DNA of 64,000 bases. Source: Lindgomyces ingoldianus (lineage: Eukaryota > Ascomycota > Dothideomycetes > Pleosporales > Lindgomycetaceae). The position numbers and the translations under genes were made by a program. Of this stretch, positions 20,507 to 34,599 are shown piece after piece. Below the pieces are notes generated by a model, which was not told the origin of the DNA, made no database searches, and worked only from the letters and a program-made list of their open reading frames with translations. Each line of letters opens with the position of its first letter. Position 1 is the first letter of the stretch. The stretch lies in NCBI RefSeq assembly GCF_010093535.1, contig NW_022985234.1, positions 52,031 to 116,030 on the forward strand. Reading direction: 5' to 3'.

Positions 20507-22459
20507 CTAATTAGTAGTTAATTTAATTAACTATAAATTAGTAAAAGTAATAATAAAGTAGTTACACTTTATAAAGTACTTTATTTTATTACTTATTTTT
20601 TAGAAAAAGTAATAATAAAGCACTTAGACCTTATAAAGTACTTTATTTAGTTACCTATTTTTTAAGATAGCAGATTAATCCTTTACATTATATAGTAAGC
20701 TCTACTACTGTATAAAGTAAAGAGAAGATAGTGTAAGACGCACACTAAAGCTATTAAGGCTGCACAACTTAGCAGCTAGACAATAGTAGTACCTGCGCAA
20801 TCTACTAGAAAAGTAATTAACTATACTATTATAATAAAATCTTACTAGCAACTAACAACTTTATATAATAATAAGAAAAATAAGAAATAATTTCTATTAT
20901 ATAAATAACTTATAAAGGATATAAAAATATTAAAGGTAACACTATAAAATAAAACTAGCCTAGAGTACTAAAATAATAAGATTAACATGTTAAAAGCTTT
21001 AATAAGCTTATAAACTTAATTATATATAAGTTACATAATTACTAATTTATACATAATAACTTAAAAGGGCGCTACTTTTTTTAAGTTTATATATAAAAGA
21101 TTTTAAAAAATAGATACTATAAAACTTCTTAGCACTTAGCTACATGTTTAAAAAGAAGCTTATATAAGTGCTAAAAAATAAAGAAATTACACTATAGCTA
21201 AGTAATAAAAGTACCTAAGCCTAAAAGCTGCATAATATAGCATAAAATAAAGTAATTACACTTAAAAAGCTTTATATGCAACTTTTATTACTATATAAGG
21301 CTTTACATAAAAGTAGACTAAACATAATGCTGCTAATAACACTAAATATGCTAGTATTACCTACTTTTACACCTTAGCTAGCACTACACTAATTACTGTA
21401 CAAATAATACATCCCACTCTACCTAACGCTTGCTCCACACCCTTAATTATACGCACTACTGCCTATAGTAGTGTATGCACTACTAATACTACTTGTATAA
21501 TCTATACTACATTATAACTTATATAAACTTCTACTTTAAAAAAAAACTGCTAAAGAAAAACTCTTAGTAAATAAAATTATATAATTTTAAAAAGTATAAA
21601 AAAATAATAACTATATAAGTTAACTATATAATATTTTTATAAATAAAATAAGAATTTTTAATAATTTATGTTAATAGCTAGATATTTAGAAAACTTAGTA
21701 CACAGAAATTTTTTTAGATATCTTAAAAAGTTATGTAAATATGTACTATATGCACAACATAGGCTCTAGATATAACTAGAAGCATTTATATAACACTTTA
21801 AGTAGTTACTTTAACACTAATATAAACTATAGCTAGTACTAGATAGACTAGATAATAATAACTTTTATATAATACTACTAAAAAAACTTTAATAAGAGTT
21901 TATATAAAGTTTTTAAAATAATAATTAATAAGCTTATGCTTATATAAAGGGCACTAAAAATAAAATTTTAAGAAAATGTTTTACTACATACTACTATTAT
22001 ATAAGCTTAATAAAAATAACTAGAACTAGAACATACTATGTTTACTATTAAGCCCTTATATAAAGCTCTATTTAGTAACTTATAAGCATTACTCTAAGTT
22101 ACTATAGACTAAAGGGTAAACTAATACCTCTAGAAACTGCCTAATACATACTACATAGACTGCTAATACAACTTTGCATAATAAAAGGGAAGCTTCCCTC
22201 TGCACAGAAGAGGACAATGTAGAAGATCTTTATCTAGGTTTAGGCTACAATCTAGAGACAACTGCACGCAGACAAAGAAGTGCTTTATTTACTATAAAAA
22301 AGATATTAGTTATTAAACTACTCTTATAACAACTATATATAAGTAAAAAACGAGTATATTACTTTATATAAAATTTTCTATAATAAGACCTTATTATATA
22401 AAGCTATTACCTTATACATCTAAGACTTTAAAGGTTACTTTAAAAAAGAAAATAATTTA
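20507..22459 (+). pseudogene. Leader and gag/pol N-terminal remnant of copia C1
   Basis: Internal sequence from the 5' LTR to the A2 insertion. Heavily RIPped, with stops in all frames. The matching segment of C2 (49624-53911, complement) confirms it is copia internal DNA. Gag has no motif I can still read, so the boundaries of gag and protease are not given. Confidence 0.5.
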
Positions 22460-22889
22460 TAACGTACTTTATAGGCAAGTTGCTTACACACCTAAGTTGC
22501 TTACTTTTACTAAGACCCTACTACACTACTCTTTCTACACTAATGCATTTCTAATAACACTACTTAAACATATTAAAAAAATGTTAGATGCAGCTTATGC
22601 TCTAGGCTTTTAAATAAGACATAACACTTTCTAACTAACGCGCTGCAGCTATCTATAAAGTCTTTTAAAAGATAATAAGCAACTAATGTGCTAAATAACC
22701 TTTCTAAGCTAATTATATAGCTAACTTATAGAAGCTAGATAATAACAAAAAGTAAGTAATTATTTAGCACATACTTAAGCTAGATGCGCAAGGATTTCCC
22801 CCCTAGTTAGTAGCTATAGCTAATATAGCTAATTCTTTGCGCGCTAAGCATAATATAAGCTATATTAGTATAAACTAGCTTAATATGTT

Positions 22890-23207
22890 TGTCACAGTAT
22901 CCTCCCCGGATCCCAGACATAACTGTATTAGACGCGTACTAGAGTATTATTAGTGCACGTCTAACATAAACACAACACAACACAGACATAAACTTAAGCA
23001 TAAACTGCCTTAACACTAACTAAACCTAAAATAGGCTTAATTTATACCTAAAGCGCTTAGACTTTTAAGCTAAGTATTTAATTACTAATTTTCTTTTAAA
23101 CTTTTCTATTCCTTACATAATGTCTTATACCTACTATAATACCTTACATAGTAATTAAACTAGACTTTTGTAAAGCTCTATAACCTTACTTGTGCATAAT
23201 TATAACA
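22890..23207 (+). repeat. 5' LTR of gypsy G1
   Basis: 318 bp, TGTCACAGTATCC...TATAACA. The first 60 bp are GC-rich and intact; the inner end is converted to AT (GTGCATAATTATAACA against GTGCACAATCGTGACA in the 3' LTR). Confidence 0.95.
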
Positions 23208-23229
23208 TTACATTATGTTAAAACTTTAG

Positions 23230-26200
23230 CTAAGAATAGCCTTTAAATCTAATTTAATAAGCTTAGTACTTGCACAACTTTAAGCTATTAAAGTAAGCTA
23301 AGAAGCCTTTTAAAAAGCACTTACTTTATAAAAAAGCTGCTATGTTATAAGCTTTAAAGCTTTTTAAAAGGACTTTAAAAAATAGCTTTATATTATTAAG
23401 TAGTTTATTTCTGCCTTAACTCTTGTTATAGTAGTAGAAACTAAGAACTTACTAGCCTTAAAGCTTACTTAGAAGTCTAGAGATAGCTTAACTTTTTTCT
23501 ACCTAACACTACCTATAACTTATAACTTTTTTAACTTAGTAATAAAATCTAACTAACTCTTTAATCCCCTACTGTTTAATAAAAAATAAAAAGACCTACT
23601 TTTCTTCCTACATAAGCTTTAATATAAACTTAAAGGAAACATAGACTAATTCCTCTCTAAATGCTTTTAGTTACTATATGCCTACTCTTAACTTAACTGT
23701 AACATAATAGCCTTAATTAACTTACTAATAAATAAAGATATTATTAACTTAGATTAATTTATAGTGTTTCTATAAGTAACTTATAGAGACTTAAATAAAA
23801 AGTTAATAGCTCTAAGTTACTTAAACACTTTATAATAAAAAAAAAAAAGCTTTACTTTACACTTTACTAAGTTTTGCTAACTTGCATCTAATATAGGCCT
23901 AAATAAAATAGGTCTAATTGCAGCCTTATATAACTCCCTCTTAACTAAACTGCAACGCGCTATAGTAGAAAAACCCCTCTTAAACAACTTTAATATGTAT
24001 GCAAACCTAATTACTACTTATAATAATAACATAAGGTTCCTCCCTATACAAGCCCTAATACGCCCCTAAACTAGCGTAGTTATAAATAAGAACTTTAATG
24101 TAATAAAAATTAATTTAAATTATGCTCTAGTTAGTTTTAAAAAGTGTAAAGATTATAAAAAAAAAAGTTAATACTTTAAGTGCAGTAAGTATAGTTATAT
24201 TTTTTAAAACTACTTTATTTCTCTTTTTTAAGTCTGCGCAAGTAGTGCTGCTAGCATTTATTAAAAATTTTTACTATTCTAATTTTATTTTTATAAGAGC
24301 TTTAACTTATATTTAAGCCTTAATCTCTCTTGCTACTCTTAACGTAGCCGCAGCTATAGTAGTAGGAGCCTGTAAAAAGGCTTGTTCTAGGGCTAAGTTA
24401 CCTTTTAGGACTAATTTAACACTAGATCTTTGCTAACTTATAGGCTAAGTCTCTTACTAATAACTAAAAGTACTAAGTTAATATTTTTATATGTTTATAA
24501 TAAAAAACTATATTAGCTTTAATATAAGCTTTTATTAACTTAAGAGTAAATAGTATAGGTTACATTAATAGAGAACTAGCGTGTAAACTAAATCTTTAAT
24601 TAACACTGCTTACCTAAATAATTTACTTAACTAGATTTAATAAAAAATAACTTAAAAAAAGTTCTATTTTTTATACTATAACTATTATAATTACCTACTA
24701 ACACTATAAGGAGCAGATTAAGCTCTATGTAATAAACATAGAATGTTATAACCTAATTCTAGGACAACTATAGCTGTATTAGCATAAGGTTGCTTTTAAT
24801 TACTAAGAGTAAGTTTTAAACTTTAACTTTTTTTAATGCTAAGATATATGCTTATGCTTACACCTAAATAACACCTAAATAGCATTTAATATAGAAGGTT
24901 TTTAGACCTACTTCTTAATAACCTAGAGAAGAACTACTTAAGTAAGGCTAATAAGCTAGGCTTTTTACTAAAATAAGCTATATAAAATAATTTAATAACT
25001 GCTTAAACTTAAAAAAAAGGAAGCCTTTTAAGAACCTTTACTTACTTAATTTAAACCTAAACTAGGACTTAAACAGCAGATAGACATCTGCTATATAAAA
25101 CCTACTTTATTTATAACTCTAGCTTAATAACTAGATTACAAAATCTACGCAGTTATAATTTCTAATATAAACTAAGCTTTAGCTTTCTAAAAACACACTA
25201 ACTTAAAAATAATAGTCCTTTAAGACTACTATAACCTGTTGCATGTTTTTTTTAAAATAAGTCTAATAAGCTTTTAATATAATGTCTGTATAATTACTAG
25301 ATAACTTTTAAGCCTAGTAAACAACCTAGTTATAGGCTACTATATAAAATGTTGCTAAACAAATTAAAAGTGCTCTAAAAATACCTTAATAAGAACCTAA
25401 AAAAGAGTTTATTTAAGCTAGCTTCTTACTAGTAGTGTTACTTATACTATTTATAAAGAAACCTAGGGGTAGGCTTTAATTCTATGTTAACTACTAAGGA
25501 CTAAACACTGTTACTATTAAAAACTAATACTTAATTTCTGTTTTACAGGAAACCCTAAGCTAACTAAGTAAAGTAAAGTATTTTATAAAGTTAGATATTA
25601 TTGCTGCCTTTAATAAGCTAAGAATAGCAAAGGGTAATAAGTAGCTAACAGCGTTTTAGACCTAATATAGACTATTTAAGTACTTAGTAATGCTCTTTAG
25701 CTTAGCTAACGCGCCTAGTACTTTTTAACATTTTATAAATAACTTGCTCTAACCCTACCTAGACATGTTCTGCACTATGTATATTAATAATATTCTAATC
25801 TACAGTAATAGCCTTTTAGAGCATAAACAGCATGTACACTTAGTGCTAAAAGCTATAGAAGAAGCAGGTCTATAACTTAACATAGACAAATGTAAGTTCT
25901 ACTAATTAAAAGTTATGTATTTAGAATATGTAATCTCTATAGATAGCATCTAAATAGACCCTATTAAGGTTTAAACTATGCTAGATTAGCAATACTTAAA
26001 AGACATAAAAGACATTTAAGCTTTTATAAGATTTACTAACTTTTACTAATAATTTATTAATAACTTTTTATAGCTAGTAAGCCCTATAATTACACTTACT
26101 AAGAAAAAGGTTTAATTTAACTTTAACTTAAATTACTAATAGTTTTTTAACTAGCTAAAGAAAGCCTTTACTAAAGCCCTAATACTCTACTACTTTAACT

Positions 26201-28215
26201 CTAAACTACTAATACTTATAGAAGCTAATGCCTTAGACTATGTAGTAGTAGGAGTTCTCTTCTAGACTAAGCTAGACAGGACTATTAAGCCTATTACATA
26301 CTTCTTAAAAAGAATAAGTTCTGCAAAAGGTAATTATAAAATTTATAATAAGAAATTACTTACTATAGTACACTACTTTAAATAATAGTAACCTAAACTA
26401 GAAAGTGCAGCGCATCTAATATAGGTCCTATTTAACTATAAGAACTTATAGTACTTTGTAACTATAAAATAACTTAGCTACTAATAAGCTTATTAGTCTA
26501 AATACTTATTTTGTTTTAATTTTAAGATTACTTATTATCCTAGTTAAAATAAAGGGAAACTAGATGCTTTTATAAAGTAATTCTAAGACGTCCTTGCTTA
26601 GAAAAAAGTGTAAAAGGCTTAACACTAAACTTTACTTTAACTTAAGCTATTTTTAGACCTTAACTTAAACAAAACAGATTAGATAATTAATTAAATTATT
26701 ACTAATAAGTATTTAAATAATAAATTTATCTAAGAAACTTTAGACCTACTCTAAAATAGCACTAGTTAGTTAAAGAAAGTAATACTAGCTAACTATAAAA
26801 ACTAAAATAGTAAGCTATATTACTGTAACTAACTTATAATCTTTAATTCTAATAAACTAAGAATTAAACTACTCTAAATTATACACAACTTGCCTATTAG
26901 AGGACACTTAGGCAGAGGAAAGACTCTTAACCTACTACAGAGAGAGTACTACTAGCCCTGCATGTTCTATACTGTACGCTAATACATATTATGTTGCTAT
27001 ACTTACTGTAAAGTAAAGGCCTTTTAAGAAAGGTATAATAGCCTACTTAAACTACTTCTAATCTCTAAATAAGCTTAGAAAGACATATTAATTAATTTTA
27101 TTATAGACCTACTCTTATTTAAAAGGTATATAAATATTATAGTAGTTGTTAATTACTTAACTAAGTATTAACACTTAATACTATGTTCCTCTATAACTGC
27201 CCCTAATATAGCCTAGTTATTCTACTAATATGTATAAGTTTACTATAGCCTGCCTAACATAATTATATTAAATAGAGGTACATAGTTTGTCTTAGCCTTC
27301 TAGGACAAACTCTGTAAACAGCTTTAAATTGTCTTTTATCTATCTACAGCTTTTTACCTAGAGACTAACAGCTAGACTAAGAATGTAAACACTGTAATAA
27401 AATAAGTCTTATAAGTGTACATAAACTACTAGTAGGACAACTAGGTAAAATAGTTAGCTATAGCATAGTTTAAAGCTAATAACATAACATCTAAATTAAT
27501 GTAAGTATCTCTGTTTTTAGTAAACTATAGATACTACCCCTAAATAAGATTTAAACTACTTATAAATACCTCCTAACTAACTTATTAATTTATATAAGTA
27601 ATAGATGTAAATAAACTTATTAATAAAATCTAAAATATATCTAAATATGTTTATAAAAAGCTTACATAGGCTTAAGCTTTTTAACAAGAGTACATAAACT
27701 AATCTTAAACCCTTGCCCCTGCGTATGCAGCTGGCAAGAAGGTCTAGCTAGACACTAGAAATATCTAAATAAACTAATAATTAAAGAAACTTAATTAAAA
27801 AAACCTTAGCCCCTTTATAGTAGCTTATATAGTCTTATTACATGCTTACTAATTAATCCTACCTAACAGCATAAAGATACACCCTATGTTCTATGTATTA
27901 TTGCTGCGCTAAGTAGCCTTTAAATCTAACTATCTACCTAGACAGCTAAACCTGCTACTTAAACTTATTATTATAAATAATAAACTAGAATATGTTGTAG
28001 AAGATGTTAAATAGATTTAGTTTAATAAAAAGAAACATATTTATAAATACTTTATAAAATAGACTAGATATAACAAACTGTTGTAGGAACCTGCAAAAGC
28101 CCTATAAAAGAACTCTACAGTAACCTAATTCTACACTTAATACCTATCTAAACTAAACTTATACTCTAATAAAGACAACCTAATACTAAAACTACTAATG
28201 TAAAGGATTCTCTTC
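23230..28215 (+). pseudogene. Gag-Pol polyprotein remnant of gypsy G1, with chromodomain
   Basis: Domains seen in order on the plus strand through RIP changes: a gag knuckle near 24190 (two Cys remain, His and last Cys read Tyr); RT with LDIIAAFNKLR near 25590; the active site YIDD changed to YINN (Asp-to-Asn codons at 25786-25791); an RNase H region to about 26500; an integrase zinc-binding region near 26880 (HNLPIRGHLGRGKT); the catalytic core to about 27500; and a chromodomain at about 27985-28115 (YVVEDV..., with two Trp codons changed to TAG before TRYNK and EPAKAL). A chromodomain after integrase marks a chromovirus, a gypsy clade that targets heterochromatin. Dozens of stops; no function remains. 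Confidence 0.85.
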
Positions 28216-28234
28216 TTAATAAGGGGGGGGGTAC

Positions 28235-28552
28235 TGTTACAGTATCCTCTCTAGATCCTAGACATAACTGTATTAGACGTGTACTAGAGTATTATTAGTG
28301 CACGTCTAATATAAATATAACACAACATAGACATAAACTTAAGCATAAACTGCTTTAACACTAACTAAACTTAAAACAGGCTTAATTTATACTTAAAGTG
28401 CTTAGACTTTTAAGCTAAGTATTTAATTACTAATTTTTTTCTAAACCTTTCTGTTCCTTACACAACGTCTTGTACCTACTATAATACCTCACGTAGTAAT
28501 TAAACTAGACCTCTGTGAAGCTCTATAACCTTACTCGTGCACAATCGTGACA
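28235..28552 (+). repeat. 3' LTR of gypsy G1
   Basis: 318 bp, TGTTACAGTATCC...ATCGTGACA. The mirror image of the 5' LTR: its inner start is mutated and its outer end is intact. Confidence 0.95.
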
Positions 28553-28683
28553 ATGTTTATTAAGTGTTACCTGAAGCTTAAAGTAAAGTTTAAGTGTAAG
28601 TATAACTATAAAAGAGCTTTTTATAAAGATCCTGCAGTAATTTAAAGCTAGTTTAACCTTATAAAAAATATTAAAGCTAAGTA

Positions 28684-29815
28684 ACGTACCTAACGGGTTA
28701 GCCGGCCACACGGGTTGGCCGGCCACTTTTGCTAAGCCCCTACTAAACTCTACCTATCTACATAATGCCTTAACAACAACACTAGATTAAATCTTCTAAA
28801 GAACGTTAGATACAGCTTGCTCTTTAGGCTCTTAAATAAGACTTAAAACTCTCCTTGCAACGCGCTGCAGCTATCTATAATGTCTCTTACACAACACTAA
28901 GTAATTAACGCGCTAGGCAGCCTTTACAAGCAGAATGCTAGCCTAAATTAAGGAATCTAACTAAGCTTAAGAAGAAGGTAGTTGTTAAGTACATACTTAA
29001 GCTTATTACGCACAGATTTCCCCCTAAGCTTGCAGCTATAGCTAATATAGCTAATTCCTTGCCCGCAGAGTGTAATCTAGGCCAGGTTAGCTTAAACTAG
29101 ACTAGTATGTAGGTTAAGTACTGCCCTAAGTTTATAATAAAGTTTAATTATAAGTATAATTATAAGAGAGCGCTCTGTAAGGATCTAGAGGTTATCTAGA
29201 CCTAGTTTTGCCTAGTAGCTAACATAAAAGCTAAGTACAGTATCTAGGATAAAGACAGGTATAACTTTAATAAGTTAGGCTTTATAATAGGCTAGATATT
29301 AACTAGAGCAGTTGTTACAGCTTTAGAGAGACAAAGACAGCTAAAGGCAATATAGTAAGGTAATAGGGAGTAGATAATAGTTATCTAGGGCATTAATGCA
29401 ATAAGGAGGGCTATAAGATTATAAAGCTTTAAGCAGCAAATAAGGCTGCCACGCAACATAGACCGCATAAAAGGAAGCAGATTTAGGCAAAAGAGACCTT
29501 AATAGTTAAGAATAGGGCTTGTCTAACTACTCTAAAGGAGTTTAGAGCGCGTAGTAATAGGAAGAAGCTAAAAACACAGGTGCGCGCTAAAGAAGGTAAG
29601 CTAAGTTAAAGGCAATACAGGCAGTGCAATTAGACTAGGCATAACTTGCGTACATGTAAGCAAGTAGCAGAAGTAGACTCTAAATAATATCTTGTGTTGT
29701 ATTACTTTATATAGGGCTAAAGTGGGCTGTTTTGCGAGAGAATGGGGTGGTTTTAGTGGGGGCTTGGCAAAAGTGGCCGGCCAACCTGTGTGGCCGGCCA
29801 ACCTGTTAGGTACGT
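28684..29815 (+). mobile_element. Pogo family B element B2, internally deleted
   Basis: 1132 bp with family B ends (ACGTACCTAACGGGTTAGCC...), flanked by TA (28682-28683, 29816-29817), inside A2. About 730 bp present in B1 (1863 bp) is missing at about 29405, so it lacks most of the transposase core. Less RIP-mutated than B1, with tandem 17-bp motifs GGGTTAGCCGGCCACAC and GGGTTGGCCGGCCACTT in the left end. Confidence 0.88.
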
Positions 29816-31877
29816 TATAGCATTTAAAATAACAACATGTACAACTTTAACAAAATAAGGTTTATAAGAGGCTAGATATCTACTAGAGCAGTTGTTATAA
29901 GTTTAAAGAGATAAAAATAGCTAAAAGCAGTCTAGCTAGGTAACTAGAAGTAGACAACAGCCATCTAGGGCATTAATGCTAAAAGGTAGGCTATTCTGCC
30001 CTTTATTATTTTCTAGAGTAGCAACTACTTTTTAAACTAGTATAAAAAGGAAAATCTACTCTAGAATTAGGTTATTGCAATTTTTAAGCACAGCTAGACT
30101 ACTAATTAGCTTAGTCTAAACTAGTTAAAGTACTTTAACGCGCATATAAAAAAGTGTACTGTTAGTAGCTACTGTCTGCTAGTTATTAACAGCTATAAAA
30201 GCTATAACTTACTTTATTTTTAGTAATACTATAAAAATAATAAAATTATTACTATCTACATACTTTTTTACTTATTGCACTTTTTATAGCTACTTAATGT
30301 AGGTTGTTTTGCTTCTTTAAAGAAGGTGTATAAGCGCTAAGCTAAAAACTTTATACACAACTAAATTACTTATATTATAAAAATAAAGTTCTTACTATGC
30401 TTTAAAGCAGCCTATAATGCTATAATTACTTTTAGTAATATCTAAAAAAGGTTTTAAGGCGCTAAATTAGTTCCTTTTAACTTATAACAAGTTATAATAG
30501 GCCTTAATGTAAAGTTACACACTCTATTACTACTACTACCTATATATAATAAGCCCTAGCAGTTGTAAACCTTAAGTAATACTCTAAAACTTAGGTTATA
30601 ATTAATGCTTGTAAAGATAAAAATTTAAAAGTATATAAATAGTTTACTAACTTTTATAGTTAAGGCATTTAAGAAAGTTTTAAAGGGGGCAGTAATAATT
30701 ACACATAAGCTAGTGTTAGCGTAACAGAAAATTACTAAGCTTTAAGCAGCTAATAAAGCTACTACGTAACATAAATTGCATAAAAAAAAGTAAATTAAAG
30801 TAAAAAAGACTTTAATAATTTAGAAAAGCTTATACTTAACAGCTCTAAAGAAGTTTAGAGCGCGCAGTAATAGGAAGAAGGTAAAGAAGTAGGTGTAAGC
30901 TAAAGTAGGTAAGCTATCCTAAAGGCGCTGCAGATAGTGCAATTAAACTAGGCATAACACGCAAACATGTAAGCAAGAAGCAGAAGTAGTATCTAAATAA
31001 TATTCTAGGCCGTACTGTACTATATAGTGCTAGAGCGGGTTGTTATGGGCTATAATAGAGTTTGTTAGGGTGGGGTCTTGGCAAAAGTAAGCAACTCAGG
31101 TGTGTGAGCAACTCGCCCATGAAGTACGTTATAATATAAAAAAAATAAAATAAAAAGGTAAAAATGCTAAGAAAGCTATTAACTACTTTACCTTTACTAC
31201 CTACCTACACTATGTAATAGAAGAGGACATCTATAGCATTAAACCTAAAAAGTATGCTAAGCAGTTTATCTTTAATAACTACTACTATATAGTATACTAA
31301 AGTAAACTATAAAATATAAGTGTAGTAAAGATCTCTACTATTAGCAAGTTTTAACTTAAAGTGTATATATAAAAAAACTTATATATAGAAATTAATTTAA
31401 TACTTAGCTAAATAAATATTAGCTTTAGAAGCTAAACACTAAAAAGATTAATTAGTACTATATAAATCTAGAACTTAATTAGTCTAGTTATATACTACAT
31501 TTTTAAGACTTTAATATTATTTCTGCTATTACTAGCAAATCCTAACTAACTTAGGGCATACTTTAATAATATTTTAAATGTTATTATATGTAAAGATAAA
31601 ACTACTATTTTTATTATATAAAAATAAAGACACCTTTTTTTAATATTAGTTAGAAAAAATTTATATTCTTTTTTACTAAATTAAAACTTTACTACTTTTA
31701 CTACTAATTTAAACACCCTTATATAAAGAAACTCTAGAAGATGCTAACTAGCGCTAGCTATAACATTAATGCTGCAGTGTTAGAAGAAATTAAGACGTTT
31801 TACTACTTTTACTAATTATATAACTAGGCTTTATAAAGATTTAAGCTTATAATTAAAAATAATACTTATTTTAACTA

Positions 31878-33741
31878 ACGTACCTAACAGGTTGGCCGGC
31901 CACACAGGTTGGCTGGCCACTTTTGCCAATCCCCTACTAAAACCACCCTATTCTCTTGCAAAACACCCTACTTTAGCCCTGTATAGAGCAATACAACACA
32001 AGATATTATTTAGAGTCTACTTCTACTACTTTTTTACACATACGCAAGTTATGCCTAGTCTAATTACACTGCCTATATTACCTTTAACTTAGCTTACCTT
32101 CTTTAGCGCACACCTGTGTTTTTAGCTTCTTCCTATTACTACGCGCTTTAAACTCCTTTAGAGCATTTAGATAAGCTCTATCCTTAACTATTAAAGTTTT
32201 TTTTGCCTAAATTTGCTTTTTTTATGTAATCTATGTTGCGTAGTAGCCTTATTTACTGCTTAAAGCTTTATAATCTTCTTTTATGCTAACACTAGCTTAT
32301 GCGCAATAATTACTGCCCCCTTTAAGACTTTTTTAAAGGCCTTTACTATAGACATTAGTAAGCTATTTACATGCTTCTAAATTCTTACTTTTATAAGCAT
32401 TAATTATAACCTAAATTTAAAAGTATTACTTAGGGTTTATAACTACTAGAGCTTGTTATTAATAAGTAGTAGTAGTAATAGAGTACATAACTAGACATTA
32501 AGGGCTATTTTAACTTATTCTAGGTTAAATAGAACTAAACTAGCGCTTTAAAACCCTTCTTAGATATTACTAAAAGTAATTACTGCATTATAGGCGTGTA
32601 TAAAGCATAGTAGGAACTTAAGTTTTATAATATAAGTAATCTAGTTACACATAAAATCTTTAGCTTAGCGCCTATATGCTTTCTTTAAAGAGGCAAAACA
32701 ACCTACATTAAAAGGCTGTAAAAGGTGTAATAAGTGTAGAGGCATATAGATAGTAATAATCTTAATCTTCTTATAGTACTACTAAAAATTAAGTAAGTTG
32801 TAGTGTTTATAGCTGTTAATAATAAAAAGCTAATAAGCGCCTATAACCCTTCTTTTTATATACTTATTAAAGTGCTTTAACTACTGCAGCCTAAGCTTAT
32901 TTGTTGTCTAGCTATTTTTAAAGACTGTAATAACCTAGTTCTAAAGCAGATTCTTCTTCTAATACTAGGTAAAAAAGTAATAGCAGCCCTTAAAAATAAT
33001 AAAAAGTAGAATAGCTTACCTTGTTATATTAATGCCCTAGATAACAATTGTCTACTTTTTATTACCTTACTATATTACCTTTAGCTGTCTTTATCTCTCT
33101 AAAGCTGTAATAACTGCTTTAGTTAATATCTAGCCTATTATAAAGCCTAACTTATTAAAGTTATACATGTCTTTATCCTAAATACTGTACTTAGCTTTTA
33201 TGTTAGCTACTAGGCAAAACTAGCCCTAGATAACCTTTAGATCCTTATAAAGCGCTCTTTTATAATTATACTTATAATTAAACTTTATTATAAACTTAGA
33301 GCAGTGCTTAACCTACATACTAGGCTAGTTTAAGCTAACCTAGCCTAGATTGCGCTCTGTAGGCAAGGAATTAGCTATATTAGCTACAGCTGTAAGCCTA
33401 GAGGGAAATCTGCGCGTAATAAGCTTAAGTATGTACTTAACAACTACCTTCTTTTTAAGCTTAGTTAGATTCCTTAATATAGGCTAGCATTCTGCTTGTA
33501 AAGGCTGTCTAGCGCGTTAATTACTTAGTGTTATGTAAAAGACATTATAGATAGCTACACTATGTTGTAAGGAGAGTTTTAAGTCTTATTTAAAAGCCTA
33601 AAGAGCAAGCTGTATCTAACGTTCTTTAGAAGATTTAATCTAGTGTTGTTGTTAAGGCATTATGTAGATAGGTAGAGTTTAGTAGGGGCTTGGCAAAAGT
33701 GGCCGGCCAACCTGTGTGGCCGGCCAACCCGTTAGGTACGT
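31878..33741 (-). mobile_element. Pogo family B element B3, full length, minus strand
   Basis: 1864 bp, family B ends, flanked by TA (31876-31877, 33742-33743). The transposase reads on the minus strand and is RIP-inactivated, with the second catalytic Asp reading Asn. The copia flanks are not contiguous with each other: about 1.7 kb of copia pol is missing between them (equivalent to about 44547-46268 in C2). Confidence 0.85.
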
Positions 33742-34599
33742 TATAAAAAGTAAAGTTTTATATAAAAAGTAAAACTATTTTAGTAAAAAATAGCTTATTA
33801 AGTTTAATAGTAAAAAGATTAAACTTACACATAATATAGTAGTTTTTACTTAGAAAAGATAAGTAAGCTACCTTTATATAATTAACTTAAAGAATAAAAA
33901 TGCTGTATAATAATATGTTAAGTAATATATAAAAAGGGCATATATTATATTTATATGTTAACTAGAGGTAGCATTTAACTTATTTATTACTACATAAACT
34001 ATAAACTTTTTATATAATAATATTAACACACTTAACACATAAATTTAATAGTAGATAAATAATAGTAAGCATAGTCTTATCTTTCTACTATTATAGCTTA
34101 ATAGTGTAAAGCTGTTTATTTTTATAAATAAATTATTTACTTATAATAAAAACCTTAGCTTATAGCTAGAATTTTTAATTATATTAAGTAATAAAGACTA
34201 TATAAAGTAAAGTAACTACTTTAAAATACTAGGCAACATTATACACTAGAATTTTACTAAGTGTAAAAGAGTAACTAGGAGTATTCTTACTAGTAAACTA
34301 TATAGAATAGTTAGAAGGTTTAATAATGTAATTCCCTTTAGTATAACTTTATAGTAAATTATATAAACACTTAAACTGCTACTAATTCTAGTAGTAATTT
34401 ACATAGATTTAAGGTCTCTATATAATTACCTAGTTAAGCTAGGCACTACTAGTAAAAAGTAACTTATAATTAACATTATGTTACTTTATAAATTATATAA
34501 AAAAAAGAAATTACTAAAATAAAGTAGATTAATAGTTAAGATAACTTAGTAAATGTATATATAAAAAAAACACTAAACTAGGCTTTTTAATTATTAGTC

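Larger units (their letters stand above)
22890..28552 (+). mobile_element. Chromodomain gypsy retrotransposon G1, complete
   Basis: 5663 bp, LTRs of 318 bp at 22890-23207 and 28235-28552, flanked by ATGTT (22885-22889, 28553-28557) inside pogo A2. A3 shows the empty site AATATGTTTATTAAG near 46977. A polypurine run (AAGGGGGGGGG) lies just before the 3' LTR. A second copy, inverted, is at 38338-44001. Outer LTR halves are intact while inner halves and the coding region are RIP-mutated. Confidence 0.95.
22462..31129 (+). mobile_element. Pogo family A element A2, full length, with two inserts
   Basis: Family A ends (ACGTACTTTATAGGC... and ...GCCCATGAAGTACGT) flanked by TA (22460-22461, 31130-31131). 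Subtracting gypsy G1 with TSD (5668 bp) and B2 with TSD (1134 bp) leaves 1866 bp, against 1865 bp for copy A3. That agreement confirms the three nested boundaries. Inserted in copia C1: C3 at about 36640 shows the uninterrupted site. The transposase reads on the plus strand and is RIP-inactivated. Confidence 0.9.
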
